Positions 45,866 through 55,400 of a DNA stretch of 64,000 bases are shown here, one piece after another; the first letter of the stretch is position 1; every line of letters starts with the position of its first letter. Made by a program: the position numbers and the translations under genes. A model generated the notes under the pieces. The model made no database searches and was not told where the DNA came from. It saw nothing but the letters and a program-made list of their open reading frames with translations. This stretch comes from an uncultured Caulobacter sp. GTDB taxonomy: Bacteria > Pseudomonadota > Alphaproteobacteria > Caulobacterales > Caulobacteraceae. The DNA is taken from contig NZ_CALCDX010000216.1 of NCBI RefSeq assembly GCF_937900395.1, positions 62,001-126,000 of the forward strand, given 5' to 3'.

Positions 45866-48800
45866 CTAGAACGTCTTCTTGACCGAGACGTACCAGTAGC
45901 GGGCATACGGCTGATAGACCGTCCCGTCATAACCCGCCGAGCTCAGCGGCGGATCCTTGTCGGTGAGGTTCCGCACGCCCAGCCGCAGCTTGGTGTTGGC
46001 CTGGGCGAAGTCGTACTCGCCGTACAGGTTGGCGGTGATCTGCGAGTCAACAACCCACGGCGACCCGGCCGAGTCGAGCAAGGCTGTGTCGTTGTAGTCG
46101 CCGATGTACTGGGTGAAGCCGCCGACGGTGAGCTGCTTGTAACGCCAGGTCAGCGAGGCCGAGACCTTCCAGTCGGTCTTGCCGTTCTGCCGCAGAAGGT
46201 TGCCGCCGCCGTTGATGGTGGTGCCAGCGTTGATCTTGCCCGCGCTGCGCGCCGCCAGCAGCTCGGCGATGCCCGGCGACGGCGACTGATAGTACTTGAT
46301 CAGGTGCGCGGCGTTCACGTTCAGGTCGAAGTCGCCGAGCTTGTCGGTGTTCAGGCGATACATCAGCCCAAGGTCCAGGCCCTCGACGTCCTGCGGCTGC
46401 AGGTTGGTGTACTTGTCGTTGACGTACAGGACCTGGCCGGCGGCCGCGAGGCCGGTATCCTTGAAGGCGGCGATGTCGTCGGCCGTCGGGGCGGCGCGGA
46501 TGACGTTCGGGTTGCTCGAACCCGACTGGCGCAGCAGGTAGTCGAGGATCAGGGCGTTGCCCTCGCCGAACACCCCGATCAGGCCCGTCTGCTTCACCTT
46601 CCAGTAGTCGACGGTGAAGGTCAGGCGGCCATATTCGGCAGGAATGAACTTCGGCTCCAGGACCACGCCGTACGACAGGGTTTCAGACTCTTCGGGATCC
46701 AGGTCGGGGTTACCGGCCCGGCGCGCCGTGGTCAGCAGCGAGCGCGAGCAGCCCGCGAACGAGGTGATGCGCTTGGCCCGCAGGTCGGCCTCGCAGAAGG
46801 CGTAGTCGGTCCGATTGTTCGAGCGCGACACCACCGTGGCGTTGATCTGCTCCAGGTTCGGCGCCCGGAAGCCCTTGGCCCACGAACCGCGGATCCGGAA
46901 CCCGTCGATCAGGTCCCAGGCGCCGGCGATCTTGGGCTTCGCGGTGTTGCCGAAGTCGCTGTAGTGCTCGTAGCGACCCGCCAGTTGCAGATCCAGGCGA
47001 TGGACCAGCGGGATCGACATTTCCGGCGACACCAGCGGGACGGCGAACTCGATATAGGTCGAGGCGACCGAACGGTGGCCCTTGGTGTCAGGGTTGATGC
47101 TGGAGTTGATCAGGTCGCTCAGCACCACGCCGCTGATGGGGTCGGTGAAGGTGACCGTTCCGTCGATGCGCTTGTCGCGATCGTCCATCTGAGTCTCGCG
47201 ACGCACCTCGACGCCCGAGGCCACGCCGACGTCGCCGGCCGGCAGGCTGAAGAGGTCGGGCCTGGAGACCTTGAAGTCCCAGGAGGCCAGGGTGCTTTTG
47301 GTGCGGCGCTTGATCTTGACGCGGATGGCGTCGATGGCCGCTTCACTGTTGCGGGTGGTGTCCGCGCCGCTGGGATTGTTGATGTCCGAGCCGTTGAAGA
47401 CGTTGTAGGCGTCGGGCGTGGACAGGGCCAGCTGGGCGTAGAGCTTGGTGTTGGAGATGTTGTCGCTGATGTCGTCGGCGGTGGCTTCCGAATAGACCAG
47501 AGCCGATTCCCAATCGAAGCCGAACTTCCGGCCCCGAACGCCGCCCAGCACCCGGTACTGGTCGTTGGTGACGTCGACATGGGTCAGGCCCAGGTCGGCG
47601 AAGGTGTAGCCGCGCAGGGTCAGCGGCAGGCCGCTGGCCGGGACGTTCAGGTTGGGCAGGCGGTTGGGATTGGCCGTGCCGTTGGCGAAGGTCACCGGGC
47701 CGAAGGGGTTCCAGTAATTGCTGGCCGGAATGCTGATCACGCCCGAGGACAGCGTGGCGATCGGCGCCTGCAGGGCGCTGGTCTTGGCGTGGTAGAGGCC
47801 CAGTTCGCCGAAGACCGTCAGGTCATCGGAGATGTCGTAATGGCCGGTCAAGAAGACGTTCGTGCGCTTCAGCTCCGGGATCACCGTGGTGCCCAGGGAG
47901 GCCGAGTTGAAGCGCAGGTCGCGATCGGCGGCCGAGGTGGCCAGGGCGCCGTCGTCGATGCACATGCCGCCGCTAATGTTCAGCTGGCAACCGGCGAAGG
48001 TCGAAGGCTGGATGTGGAAATAGCCGGCGCTGCTGGTCAGGGCCGTGGTTCCTTGGCGCACGGTTCCGAAGCTCTGGGGAGTCTGGACATAGGCCCACGG
48101 CGTTGTGGTGCTGCGACCGTCAAGGCTGGCCACGCCGTCGAAGCGGGTGCCGGCGAACAGCGGACGGCGGTCCGACGAAGCGGTATAGTCCTGGTCCGTC
48201 GAGCGCATGCTCGTGCGCTGGTCGTACGAGACGAAGGCGCTGACATTGCCACGGCCGTCGGCGAAGTTCTTCCCGCCGAAGGCGTTGAAGTTGTACTCCT
48301 TGAGGTTCGTCCCCTCGGCGAAGCCGTACTGGCTCGAGGCGGTCAAGCCGTCGACATCGTCGCGCAGCACGGTGTTGACCACGCCGGCCACCGCGTCGGC
48401 GCCGTAGATGGCGGCCGCGCCATCCCGCAGCACTTCCAGGCGCTTGAGGCCCGTCACCGGGATGGCGCTGGTGTTGTAGGTCAGCACCGGCACCAGGTTG
48501 TCATTGGCCTGGCTGGTCGGGTGAGTCACCACGCGACGACCGTTCAGGAGCACCAGGGTGTTGCCGATGCCGAGGTTGCGCAGGTTCACCGAGCCGACGT
48601 CGCCCCGCGCGCTGTTGCTGGAGCCCGGCAGATACTGGGCGTTGAAGTTCACGTCGCCCATCTGGGGAATCGATCGGAAGAGCTCGTCGCCGGACACGGC
48701 GCCGGACGCCCCGATCTGGTCCTCGCCGACCACCGTCACCGGCAGGGCTGCGTTGACCTTCGCGCCCTTGATCTGGGAGCCGACGACCACGACGGCCTCG

Positions 48801-48916
48801 ATCTCGGTGGGTTCCGCCCCTGCCGGCGGCGCCGTCTGGGCCCAAGCATGGGCAGAGAAACCGACGGCGCACAGCGCCGTGGTGGCAAGCACCAGCTTGC
48901 GGTGATTGATGATCAT
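45866..48916 (-). CDS. TonB-dependent outer-membrane receptor, first gene of peptide-use operon
   Basis: A 1016-residue receptor with a signal peptide (about 1-28, ending AWAQT) and a TonB-box-like EAVVVVGSQ. The plug (about 45-185) contains TLVLLNGRRVVTHP and EVLRDGAAAIYGADAVAGVVNTVLRD. The barrel ends in WYVSVKKTF. GGAGGGG precedes the ATG at 48916. Receptors of this plug type are often next to secreted peptidases in Caulobacterales and Xanthomonadales. Here the metalloprotease follows by 14 bases, so import of peptides is the working idea. Confidence 0.94.
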   Translation of the reverse strand: MIINHRKLVLATTALCAVGFSAHAWAQTAPPAGAEPTEIEAVVVVGSQIKGAKVNAALPVTVVGEDQIGASGAVSGDELFRSIPQMGDVNFNAQYLPGSSNSARGDVGSVNLRNLGIGNTLVLLNGRRVVTHPTSQANDNLVPVLTYNTSAIPVTGLKRLEVLRDGAAAIYGADAVAGVVNTVLRDDVDGLTASSQYGFAEGTNLKEYNFNAFGGKNFADGRGNVSAFVSYDQRTSMRSTDQDYTASSDRRPLFAGTRFDGVASLDGRSTTTPWAYVQTPQSFGTVRQGTTALTSSAGYFHIQPSTFAGCQLNISGGMCIDDGALATSAADRDLRFNSASLGTTVIPELKRTNVFLTGHYDISDDLTVFGELGLYHAKTSALQAPIATLSSGVISIPASNYWNPFGPVTFANGTANPNRLPNLNVPASGLPLTLRGYTFADLGLTHVDVTNDQYRVLGGVRGRKFGFDWESALVYSEATADDISDNISNTKLYAQLALSTPDAYNVFNGSDINNPSGADTTRNSEAAIDAIRVKIKRRTKSTLASWDFKVSRPDLFSLPAGDVGVASGVEVRRETQMDDRDKRIDGTVTFTDPISGVVLSDLINSSINPDTKGHRSVASTYIEFAVPLVSPEMSIPLVHRLDLQLAGRYEHYSDFGNTAKPKIAGAWDLIDGFRIRGSWAKGFRAPNLEQINATVVSRSNNRTDYAFCEADLRAKRITSFAGCSRSLLTTARRAGNPDLDPEESETLSYGVVLEPKFIPAEYGRLTFTVDYWKVKQTGLIGVFGEGNALILDYLLRQSGSSNPNVIRAAPTADDIAAFKDTGLAAAGQVLYVNDKYTNLQPQDVEGLDLGLMYRLNTDKLGDFDLNVNAAHLIKYYQSPSPGIAELLAARSAGKINAGTTINGGGNLLRQNGKTDWKVSASLTWRYKQLTVGGFTQYIGDYNDTALLDSAGSPWVVDSQITANLYGEYDFAQANTKLRLGVRNLTDKDPPLSSAGYDGTVYQPYARYWYVSVKKTF

Positions 48917-49216
48917 GTAAGCCCCTCCAATAAACGCAACGCGCGAGCCGCCCCCTGCCCCACTCCCAAGAGAGCGGGGCATGGCTCACGCCACACTCCG
49001 AACACAAATGGATCGGACGAGCCTCAATCCCATCAAATTTGTCGGGTTTTAAAATGGAATTTTTCTGACAACAGGCGCAGGGTTGATCAAATAGACGCCC
49101 CCAAACAGGCCAGATTGCCCAAGGCAAGGGCAAAAAATTACCCTAATAAAAGGATTGACGACGCTCTAAAAAGGTTCTCTGCGCGAGACGATATCAACCT
49201 AAAATTGACCACCGAT
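48917..49216. other. Promoter region of the peptide-use operon
   Basis: A 300-base gap between the receptor start and the end of the kinase gene. It is unusually AT-rich for this genome from about 49015 to 49210 and holds no convincing gene, repeat or operator that I can see. The receptor promoter should lie here, on the minus strand. Confidence 0.6.
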
Positions 49217-50572
49217 TTACTGAGTGATCGCGGGGAAGGTCAGGATCACACGCAGTCCGCCAAGCGTCGCGACGTCCAGCGTCACGCGGCCTTCGTAAAG
49301 CCCCACCAGATCCCGCACGATCGACAGGCCCAAACCATGCCCAGGCGTTCGCTCGTCCAGCCGCTCGCCAAGACCAAAGACGTGCTCGTAGCTCTCGGGC
49401 GGTAGGCCTGGCCCGTCATCGTCGACGATGATTTCGGCGAAGTCGCCCCGGCGGCGAACTAAGATTTCCGCGCGCGACCGCGCCCACTTGCCGGCGTTGT
49501 CGAGCACATTGCCGAGGATCTCGCTCAAGTCCTGGGCGTCCACCGCGACCACGGGCTGATCCTCGTAGGCGACGGCGAACGAAACGTCGCGGCGCGCGTA
49601 GAGGCGCGACAGAGCCATGACGATGGGGTCCAGCGTCGATCGCACATCGGCGGCCACGCCGGGGGCGCGCTTCAGAGCCGCCGCGCGGGCCCGGGCGATC
49701 TGATAGTCGATCTGACGCCGCATCCGCTCACACTGCAGGATGATCACCTCGGCGGCTTCGACCTGGCCTGCGGCCCTCATGCGCTCGGCCTCATCCGTCA
49801 GAATGGCGAGCGGCGTCTTCAGCGCATGGGCCAGATTGCCGGCCTGGGTGCGAGCCCGCCGCAACATCTCAAGATTGCCCTCGAGCAGCGCATTGAGGTC
49901 GACAGCCAGGGGACGCACCTCGCTGGGAAGATCCTCGGGGAGTCGGCTGGCTTGGCCCATCCGAACAGCTGACAGCGCGTGGCGCATGCGGCTCAGCGGG
50001 CGCAGGCCAAACCACACCTGCAGCATCGCCGCGGCGATCAGACCGGAAGCGACGATCGTCAGCGACAGAAAGAGGGTCCAGTTGAACCGCCCCAGCACCT
50101 CGTCGAGGAGCCGCTGATCAACGCCGATGCCCAGGCGCAGCGGCGGACCGTTCGGCGTGGCCACCGATCGTTCGACCAGACGCAACTGCCCGGAGGGGCC
50201 ATCGACAAAGACATGCCGCTCGGCCCCGGAAGGCGGAAACGGCCCGGGCAGCGGCAAGCCGCGGCCCGCCAGCGACGGCGAAGTGATCGCTTGGCCGCTC
50301 CGAGCCTCGACCCGCCAATAGAACCCCGAGTCCCTAGGCAGGAACCGGGGATCGCTAAGACGTCGGTGCAAGACGAGCTTGCCATCCGGAGTGAGTTCGA
50401 TCAGCGCCGCCAGCTCGGCGGCATGGCCGTGCAACTCGTCGTCGAACTGCTGGGTCACGTGGGCCTTGAACAGTTCCGACAACAGAAAACCGCTGACCGC
50501 CAGGCCCGCGATAATCCAGATGGCGGCGCCGACGATCAGACGAGTGCGGAAACTGGTCCAGAGCTGTCGCAT
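49217..50572 (-). CDS. Sensor histidine kinase of the metal-efflux two-component system
   Basis: A 451-residue membrane kinase. Helix 1 is at about 12-34, a periplasmic sensor region spans about 35-165 and helix 2 is at about 166-188. HAMP-like RPLSRMRHALSAVRMG follows. The phosphoacceptor His249 is in NLAHALKTPLAIL. N box (LGNVLDNAGKWA) and G boxes (DDGPGLP, GHGLGLSIV) are complete. The ATG overlaps the response-regulator stop as TGATG. The periplasmic part has few cysteines, histidines or methionines, so metal sensing is not obvious from the sequence. The link to the efflux operon rests on its divergent position. Confidence 0.92.
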   Translation of the reverse strand: MRQLWTSFRTRLIVGAAIWIIAGLAVSGFLLSELFKAHVTQQFDDELHGHAAELAALIELTPDGKLVLHRRLSDPRFLPRDSGFYWRVEARSGQAITSPSLAGRGLPLPGPFPPSGAERHVFVDGPSGQLRLVERSVATPNGPPLRLGIGVDQRLLDEVLGRFNWTLFLSLTIVASGLIAAAMLQVWFGLRPLSRMRHALSAVRMGQASRLPEDLPSEVRPLAVDLNALLEGNLEMLRRARTQAGNLAHALKTPLAILTDEAERMRAAGQVEAAEVIILQCERMRRQIDYQIARARAAALKRAPGVAADVRSTLDPIVMALSRLYARRDVSFAVAYEDQPVVAVDAQDLSEILGNVLDNAGKWARSRAEILVRRRGDFAEIIVDDDGPGLPPESYEHVFGLGERLDERTPGHGLGLSIVRDLVGLYEGRVTLDVATLGGLRVILTFPAITQ

Positions 50573-51225
50573 CAGGCGAACTTGTACCCCAGGCCTCGGA
50601 TCGTGCGGATCGCGTCCTTGCCCAGCTTCTTGCGCAGGCGGGCCACATAGACCTCGATCGTGTTCGACTCGCGCGTTTCATCCAGGCTGTAGACGTGGTC
50701 GATCAGTTCGCCCTGGGACACGACGCGACCCGCGCGGTGCATCAAATAGGCCAGGACCTTGAGCTCGCGAGCGGTCAACTCGACGGCTTCGTCGCCGCGC
50801 TGGACAGTCCCCGCCTCCGGGTCGAGCACGATGTCGCCGCGTCGCATGATCGGTGAAGAGCGCCCCGCCGAGCGCCGCGTCAGCGCCCGCAAGCGCGCCA
50901 CCACCTCGGCGTTCTGAAAGGGCTTGCCAAGATAGTCATCGGCGCCGGCGTTTAGGCCATCAACTCGGTCGGTCCAGGCGTCGCGCGCCGTCAACACCAG
51001 CACGGGCATGTCGCGGCCTTCTCGGCGCCATTGCTTCAGCACCTCCAAGCCCGGGAGGCGCGGCAAGCCCAGGTCCAGAACCACCGCGTCAAAATCGTTG
51101 GTTCGGCCCAACAAAAGACCGGTCTCGCCATCGCCAGCGTGTTCGACGACGAAGCTCGCCTCCGCCAGCGCCGCGACGAGGCGGCGGGCGATCTCGGGAT
51201 CATCTTCGACGAGCAGGACGCGAAT
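50572..51225 (-). CDS. OmpR-family response regulator, apparent ATT start
   Basis: A 217-residue regulator if translation begins at ATT 51225. Receiver: acidic pocket Glu7-Asp8-Asp9 (VLLVEDDPE), phosphoacceptor Asp51 (VVLDLGLP) and Lys in YLGKPF. Output domain (about 125-217): winged helix with LTARELKVLAYLMHRAGRVVSQGELIDHVY and a C-terminal wing ending RGLGYKFA. No ATG, GTG or TTG lies in frame between the upstream stop and the middle of the receiver. GGGAGG sits 6 bases before ATT, just where the family methionine is expected. Starting at the first TTG (51114) would remove the acidic pocket. It should bind the repeats at 51268-51329. Confidence 0.85.
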   Translation of the reverse strand: MRVLLVEDDPEIARRLVAALAEASFVVEHAGDGETGLLLGRTNDFDAVVLDLGLPRLPGLEVLKQWRREGRDMPVLVLTARDAWTDRVDGLNAGADDYLGKPFQNAEVVARLRALTRRSAGRSSPIMRRGDIVLDPEAGTVQRGDEAVELTARELKVLAYLMHRAGRVVSQGELIDHVYSLDETRESNTIEVYVARLRKKLGKDAIRTIRGLGYKFA

Positions 51226-51267
51226 GGCGGGCCTCCCTTGGCTAGCGGCCGTTCATAACACCACCGC

Positions 51268-51329
51268 CTGAAACGAACCTGACTAAGCGCTTTCAGGTTC
51301 GTTTCAGCTTCGCTTCAGACAGGCTTCAG
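51268..51329. promoter_or_regulatory. Compound operator between the two-component system and RND efflux operon
   Basis: CTGAAACGAACCTGA (51268-51282) and TCAGGTTCGTTTCAG (51293-51307) are perfect 15-bp inverted copies around AAGCGCTT. On the plus strand the heptamer (C/G)(T/C)TTCAG recurs at 51290, 51301, 51312 and 51323, exactly 11 bases apart, the spacing expected for OmpR-type regulators bound in tandem. It is between the start of the regulator and the adaptor gene, so it can control both sides. Confidence 0.75.
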
Positions 51330-51373
51330 GCTGGCGGCGCATCTGGGTCCGGTTCAAGCCCATCGAGGAGCCG

Positions 51374-52411
51374 ATGCCCCCTGCTCGCCCCCTACTTGCC
51401 GCCGCGCTCGTCGCCGCGCTCTCGACCGCGACGGCCTCCGCCGCCGCGCCCGTGACCTTGAGCGCGTCGCAGGAGAAGGCGATGGGCATCGTCCTGGCTG
51501 TCGCCAAGCCGGCCTCCGACGCCCCCGTGGCGGCGTTGCCTGGCGCCGTCACCCCGCCTCTCAACGGTCGCCGCGTCGTCGCCGCGCCGTTCGCCGGCAC
51601 GGTGATGCGCGTCCATGTGCTGGAGGGACAAGCGGTCAAGGCCGGGGCGCCCTTGGTGACGCTGTTCAGCCGCGAGGCCCTCTCCGTGTCATCAGAGCTC
51701 GTCCAGAACCAGGCCGAACTCCGGGTCGCCGAGGCCTCGGCGCGCCGCCTGCAACAGCTGGCGAGCGAGGGCGTGATCGCCGGCGCCCGCGCCGAGGAGG
51801 CGCAAGCTCGCCTCGCTCAGGCCCGCGCCATGGTCAACGAGCGTCGTCGCTTGCTGGCCGGCGCCGGAGGAACGGGCGGCGAATACGTCCTGCGGGCCCC
51901 CGCCGCCGGACGGGTGGCGGCCATCACCGCTCAGCCGGGAGGCGGCTTGGAAGCCATGGCGCCGGCCGTGACGCTGGACAGCGCCGACCGCCTCTGGGTC
52001 GAGGCGCATGTCTCTCCCGAGATCGCCCGCAAGCTGAAGGTCGGCTATCCGATGCGGGTCGGTGACGTGAGCGGCCGGATCGTCGCCTTGGGCGCCAGCA
52101 TCGATCCGAAGACCCGCTCGCTGCCGCTCCGGGCCGAACTCAGCGCCACCAGCGGACTCGCCCCCGGCCAGACGGTGACCCTCACGCTCCTGAGCCCCGC
52201 TCCCGCCGGAGCCCAGGCCATCCCGCGCGGCGCGCTGGTGCAGGACCACGCCGGCGCGCGCGTCTTCGTCAAGACGGCCGCCGGCTATGAGGCTCGTCCG
52301 GTCACCGTGGTGGGCGTGGCGGGCGCGGAAGCGGTGGTCACGGGGCTTTCCAGCGGCGCGCGGGTCGCGTCCTCGGGAGCGTCCCAGCTGAAGTCGGCGC
52401 TAGGACACTAG
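51374..52411 (+). CDS. RND efflux periplasmic adaptor (CzcB/CusB-like)
   Basis: A 345-residue membrane-fusion protein. After a signal peptide (about 1-24, ASAAA), a lipoyl/barrel-sandwich half (RRVVAAPFAGTVMRVHVLEGQAVKAGAPL) leads into a short helical hairpin (about 110-165, rich in Ala, Glu, Arg). The second lipoyl half (YVLRAPAAGRVAAI), a beta-barrel domain and the membrane-proximal domain follow. It bridges the inner-membrane pump and the outer-membrane channel. The absence of a metal-binding N-terminal methionine or histidine cluster gives no hint of the metal. One base separates it from the pump gene. Confidence 0.92.
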   Translation: MPPARPLLAAALVAALSTATASAAAPVTLSASQEKAMGIVLAVAKPASDAPVAALPGAVTPPLNGRRVVAAPFAGTVMRVHVLEGQAVKAGAPLVTLFSREALSVSSELVQNQAELRVAEASARRLQQLASEGVIAGARAEEAQARLAQARAMVNERRRLLAGAGGTGGEYVLRAPAAGRVAAITAQPGGGLEAMAPAVTLDSADRLWVEAHVSPEIARKLKVGYPMRVGDVSGRIVALGASIDPKTRSLPLRAELSATSGLAPGQTVTLTLLSPAPAGAQAIPRGALVQDHAGARVFVKTAAGYEARPVTVVGVAGAEAVVTGLSSGARVASSGASQLKSALGH

Positions 52412-52412
52412 G

Positions 52413-55400
52413 ATGCGCAAGCTCATCGCCTTCGCGCTCTCGCAGCGCCTGCTGGCCGCGGTGCTGGCGATCGCCCTGGTGGGACTGGGCGTCAACGCGT
52501 TCCTGAAGCTGCCCGTCGACGCGTTTCCCGACATCTCGCCGACCCAGGTGAAGATCATTCTCAAGGCCCCGGGCATGACCCCCGAGGAGGTCGAGAGCCA
52601 GGTCATCACGCCGCTGGAAATGGAGCTCCTGGGCATTCCCAAGCAGGCCATGCTTCGCTCGACGGCCAAGTACGCCATCGCCGACCTGACGATCGACTTC
52701 GCGCCGGGAACGGACGTCTACTGGGCCAGGCAGCAGACCGCCGAGCGCCTGTCGAACGCCATGAGCGCCCTGCCCGCCGGCGTCAGCGGCGGCCTGTCTC
52801 CGATCTCCACGCCCCTGTCGGACATCTTCATGTTCACCCTTGAGGGCGAGGGCCTCACCCTGGAGCAGAAGCGCACCCTGCTGGACTGGACCATTCGCCC
52901 AGCCCTGCGCGGCCTCCCCGGCGTGGCCGATGTGAATGTGCTGGGCGGCCGAGCCAAGACCTTCGAAGTCTCTCCCGATCCCGCGGCGCTAGCGGCAGCG
53001 GGACTGACCGCCCAGGCGATCGTCGACGCCATTCCCGCCTCCAATCGCAACGATGGCTCGGGTCGCCTCAACGAAGGCGAAGAGGCGCTGGTCGTCCGCG
53101 TGGCTGGCGCGATTACGAGCCTGGACGATCTGCGCGACACCGCGGTTTCACTGCCCGATGGGGGCGCGGCGCGGCTCGGCGACCTGGCCCAGGTCAGCGA
53201 AGGGGCCCTGACGCGGTATGGCGCGGTCACCGAAAGCGGCCGACAGGAGACAGCCGAGGCCATCGTGATCGCCCTGAGAGGGGCCGACGCCAAGACGGTC
53301 GTCAAATCGGTCGAAGCGCGACTGAAGGAAATCCAACCCTCCCTGCCCAAGGGCGTAACGATCAGCCCTTTCTATAATCGCTCCGACCTGATCGAGCGCG
53401 CCACGGGCACCGTCAACGAGGCCCTGGTCGAAGCCACCGTTCTGGTCGTCATCCTGCTGCTGCTGTTCCTCGGCGACCTTCGCGCGGCGACGGTGGTCGC
53501 GGTGACCCTACCCCTGGCGGCGCTCACCACCTTCCTGTTGATGAAGGCGTTCGGCCTCTCGGCGAACCTCATGAGTCTGGGCGGCCTGGCCATCGCCATC
53601 GGCATGCTGGTCGACGCCGCCGTCGTGGTCGTCGAGAACACCGTGGAGCGTCTCGACAACCCGGCCATGACCGGGTCGCGCCGGCTGCACGTGATCTATG
53701 AAGCTGTCGCCGAGGTCGCCGCGCCGGTCACCTCGGGCGTGCTGATCATCTGCCTGGTCTTCCTGCCATTGCTCAGCCTGCAGGGTCTGGAAGGCAAGCT
53801 GTTCGCGCCGGTGGCCCTGACCATCGTCTTCGCCCTGGGCTCCTCGCTCCTCCTGTCGTTCACGGTGATCCCGGTCCTGGCCTCGCTGCTCCTGAAGGCG
53901 CACGCGCACCAGGAATCCTGGATCATGCGCCGGATCGGCCCCTTCTACGAGCGCCAGCTGGCCCGCGCCTTGGCCCGCCCCAAGCCCGTTTTTGCGGCGG
54001 CCGGCGGCGGCATGGTTCTGGCGGCGATCGCCTATGTCCTGATCGGCAAGAGCTTCATGCCGACCATGGATGAAGGCGCCATCCTGATGCAGCTGGCCAA
54101 GCTGCCCTCGATCAATCTGGACGCCAGCGCCAAGCAGGACATGGCCGTGCAACGCGCCATCCTGGCGCAGGTGCCGGAGGTCAAGCGCATCGTCGCGCGT
54201 GTCGGCTCCGACGAGCTGGGTCTCGACCCCATGGGCCTGAACGAGACCGACAGCTTCCTCGTCCTGACCGACCGCAAGGATTGGCGGAAAAAGGACAAGG
54301 CCTGGCTGACCGAGGAGATCCGCAAGGTCGCGGCCCAGTTCCCCGGCGTGGAAGCCACCTTCACCCAGCCCATTGAGATGCGTGTCTCGGAAATGCTGAC
54401 CGGCAGCCGGGGCGACCTGGCGGTGAAGGTCTTCGGCCCCGACCTCCAGACCCTGGGCGATCTCGCGGGACGGATCGAGGAGACCTTGAAGAAGACGCGC
54501 GGCGCGTCCGACGTCTACACCGTGGCCGGCGACAGCGTGACCTATCTCCAGCTGGACGTCGATCGAGCGGCGGCCGTCCGCGCCGGTCTGTCGGCGGAGG
54601 CGCTGCAGCAGGAACTGCGCGCCCAGCTCGAGGGCGCGCCCGCCGGCGTGGTCTTCGAACAGGGCAAGCGCACGCCGATCCTCGTGCGCGGTCCGCGGGA
54701 TCTTCGGGACGACCCGGCCCAGTTCGAACAGGCCCAGATCGCCACGCCCGACGGCGGCCTGCTCCGCGCCGGCGACGTCGCCCGCATCGAGCGCCGCGAG
54801 GGGCCGGTCAAGATCGATCGCGAAAACGCCTCCCGCTTCGCCGTGATCCAGGCCTATGTGCAAGGCCGCGATCTTGTTGGCTTCGTCAAGGAAGCGCAGG
54901 CCAACGTCGCCCGCGACGTCCCCCTGCCCCCTGGCTATCGCATCGCCTGGGGCGGCCAGTTCGAGAACCAGAAGCGCGCCGCGGCCCGCCTCGGCGTGGT
55001 GGTGCCCATGGCCCTGGGCCTGATTTTTCTGGTCCTCTTCATCAGTCTGAAATCGACACGGCAATCGCTGCTGATCCTGGCCAACATCCCCTTCGCGATG
55101 ATCGGCGGCATCGTGGCGCTATGGATCTCGGGCGAGTACCTGTCGGTCCCCGCGTCCGTGGGGCTGATCGCCCTCCTCGGCATCGCGGTTCTCAACGGGC
55201 TGGTCCTGGTCTCGCACTTCAATGAGCTGGTGCAGCGCGGCCGCGACGTGACCACCGCCGTCACCGAGGGCGCGCGCCGACGACTTCGCCCGGTCCTTAT
55301 GACCGCCAGCATCACGGCGCTGGGCTTGGTCCCGCTGCTGACGGCCACCGGCCCCGGGTCCGAGATCCAGCGTCCGCTCGCCATCGTCGTGGTAGGCGGT

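Noticed and set aside
46304..49405. A plus-strand open frame of over 1000 codons opposite the peptide-operon receptor
   Set aside because: Antisense shadow of the receptor at 45866-48916; low-complexity composition and no recognisable domain.
51114..51114. TTG at 51114 as the start of the response regulator
   Set aside because: It would remove the acidic pocket and first helices of the receiver domain, which are intact upstream and preceded by a good ribosome site.
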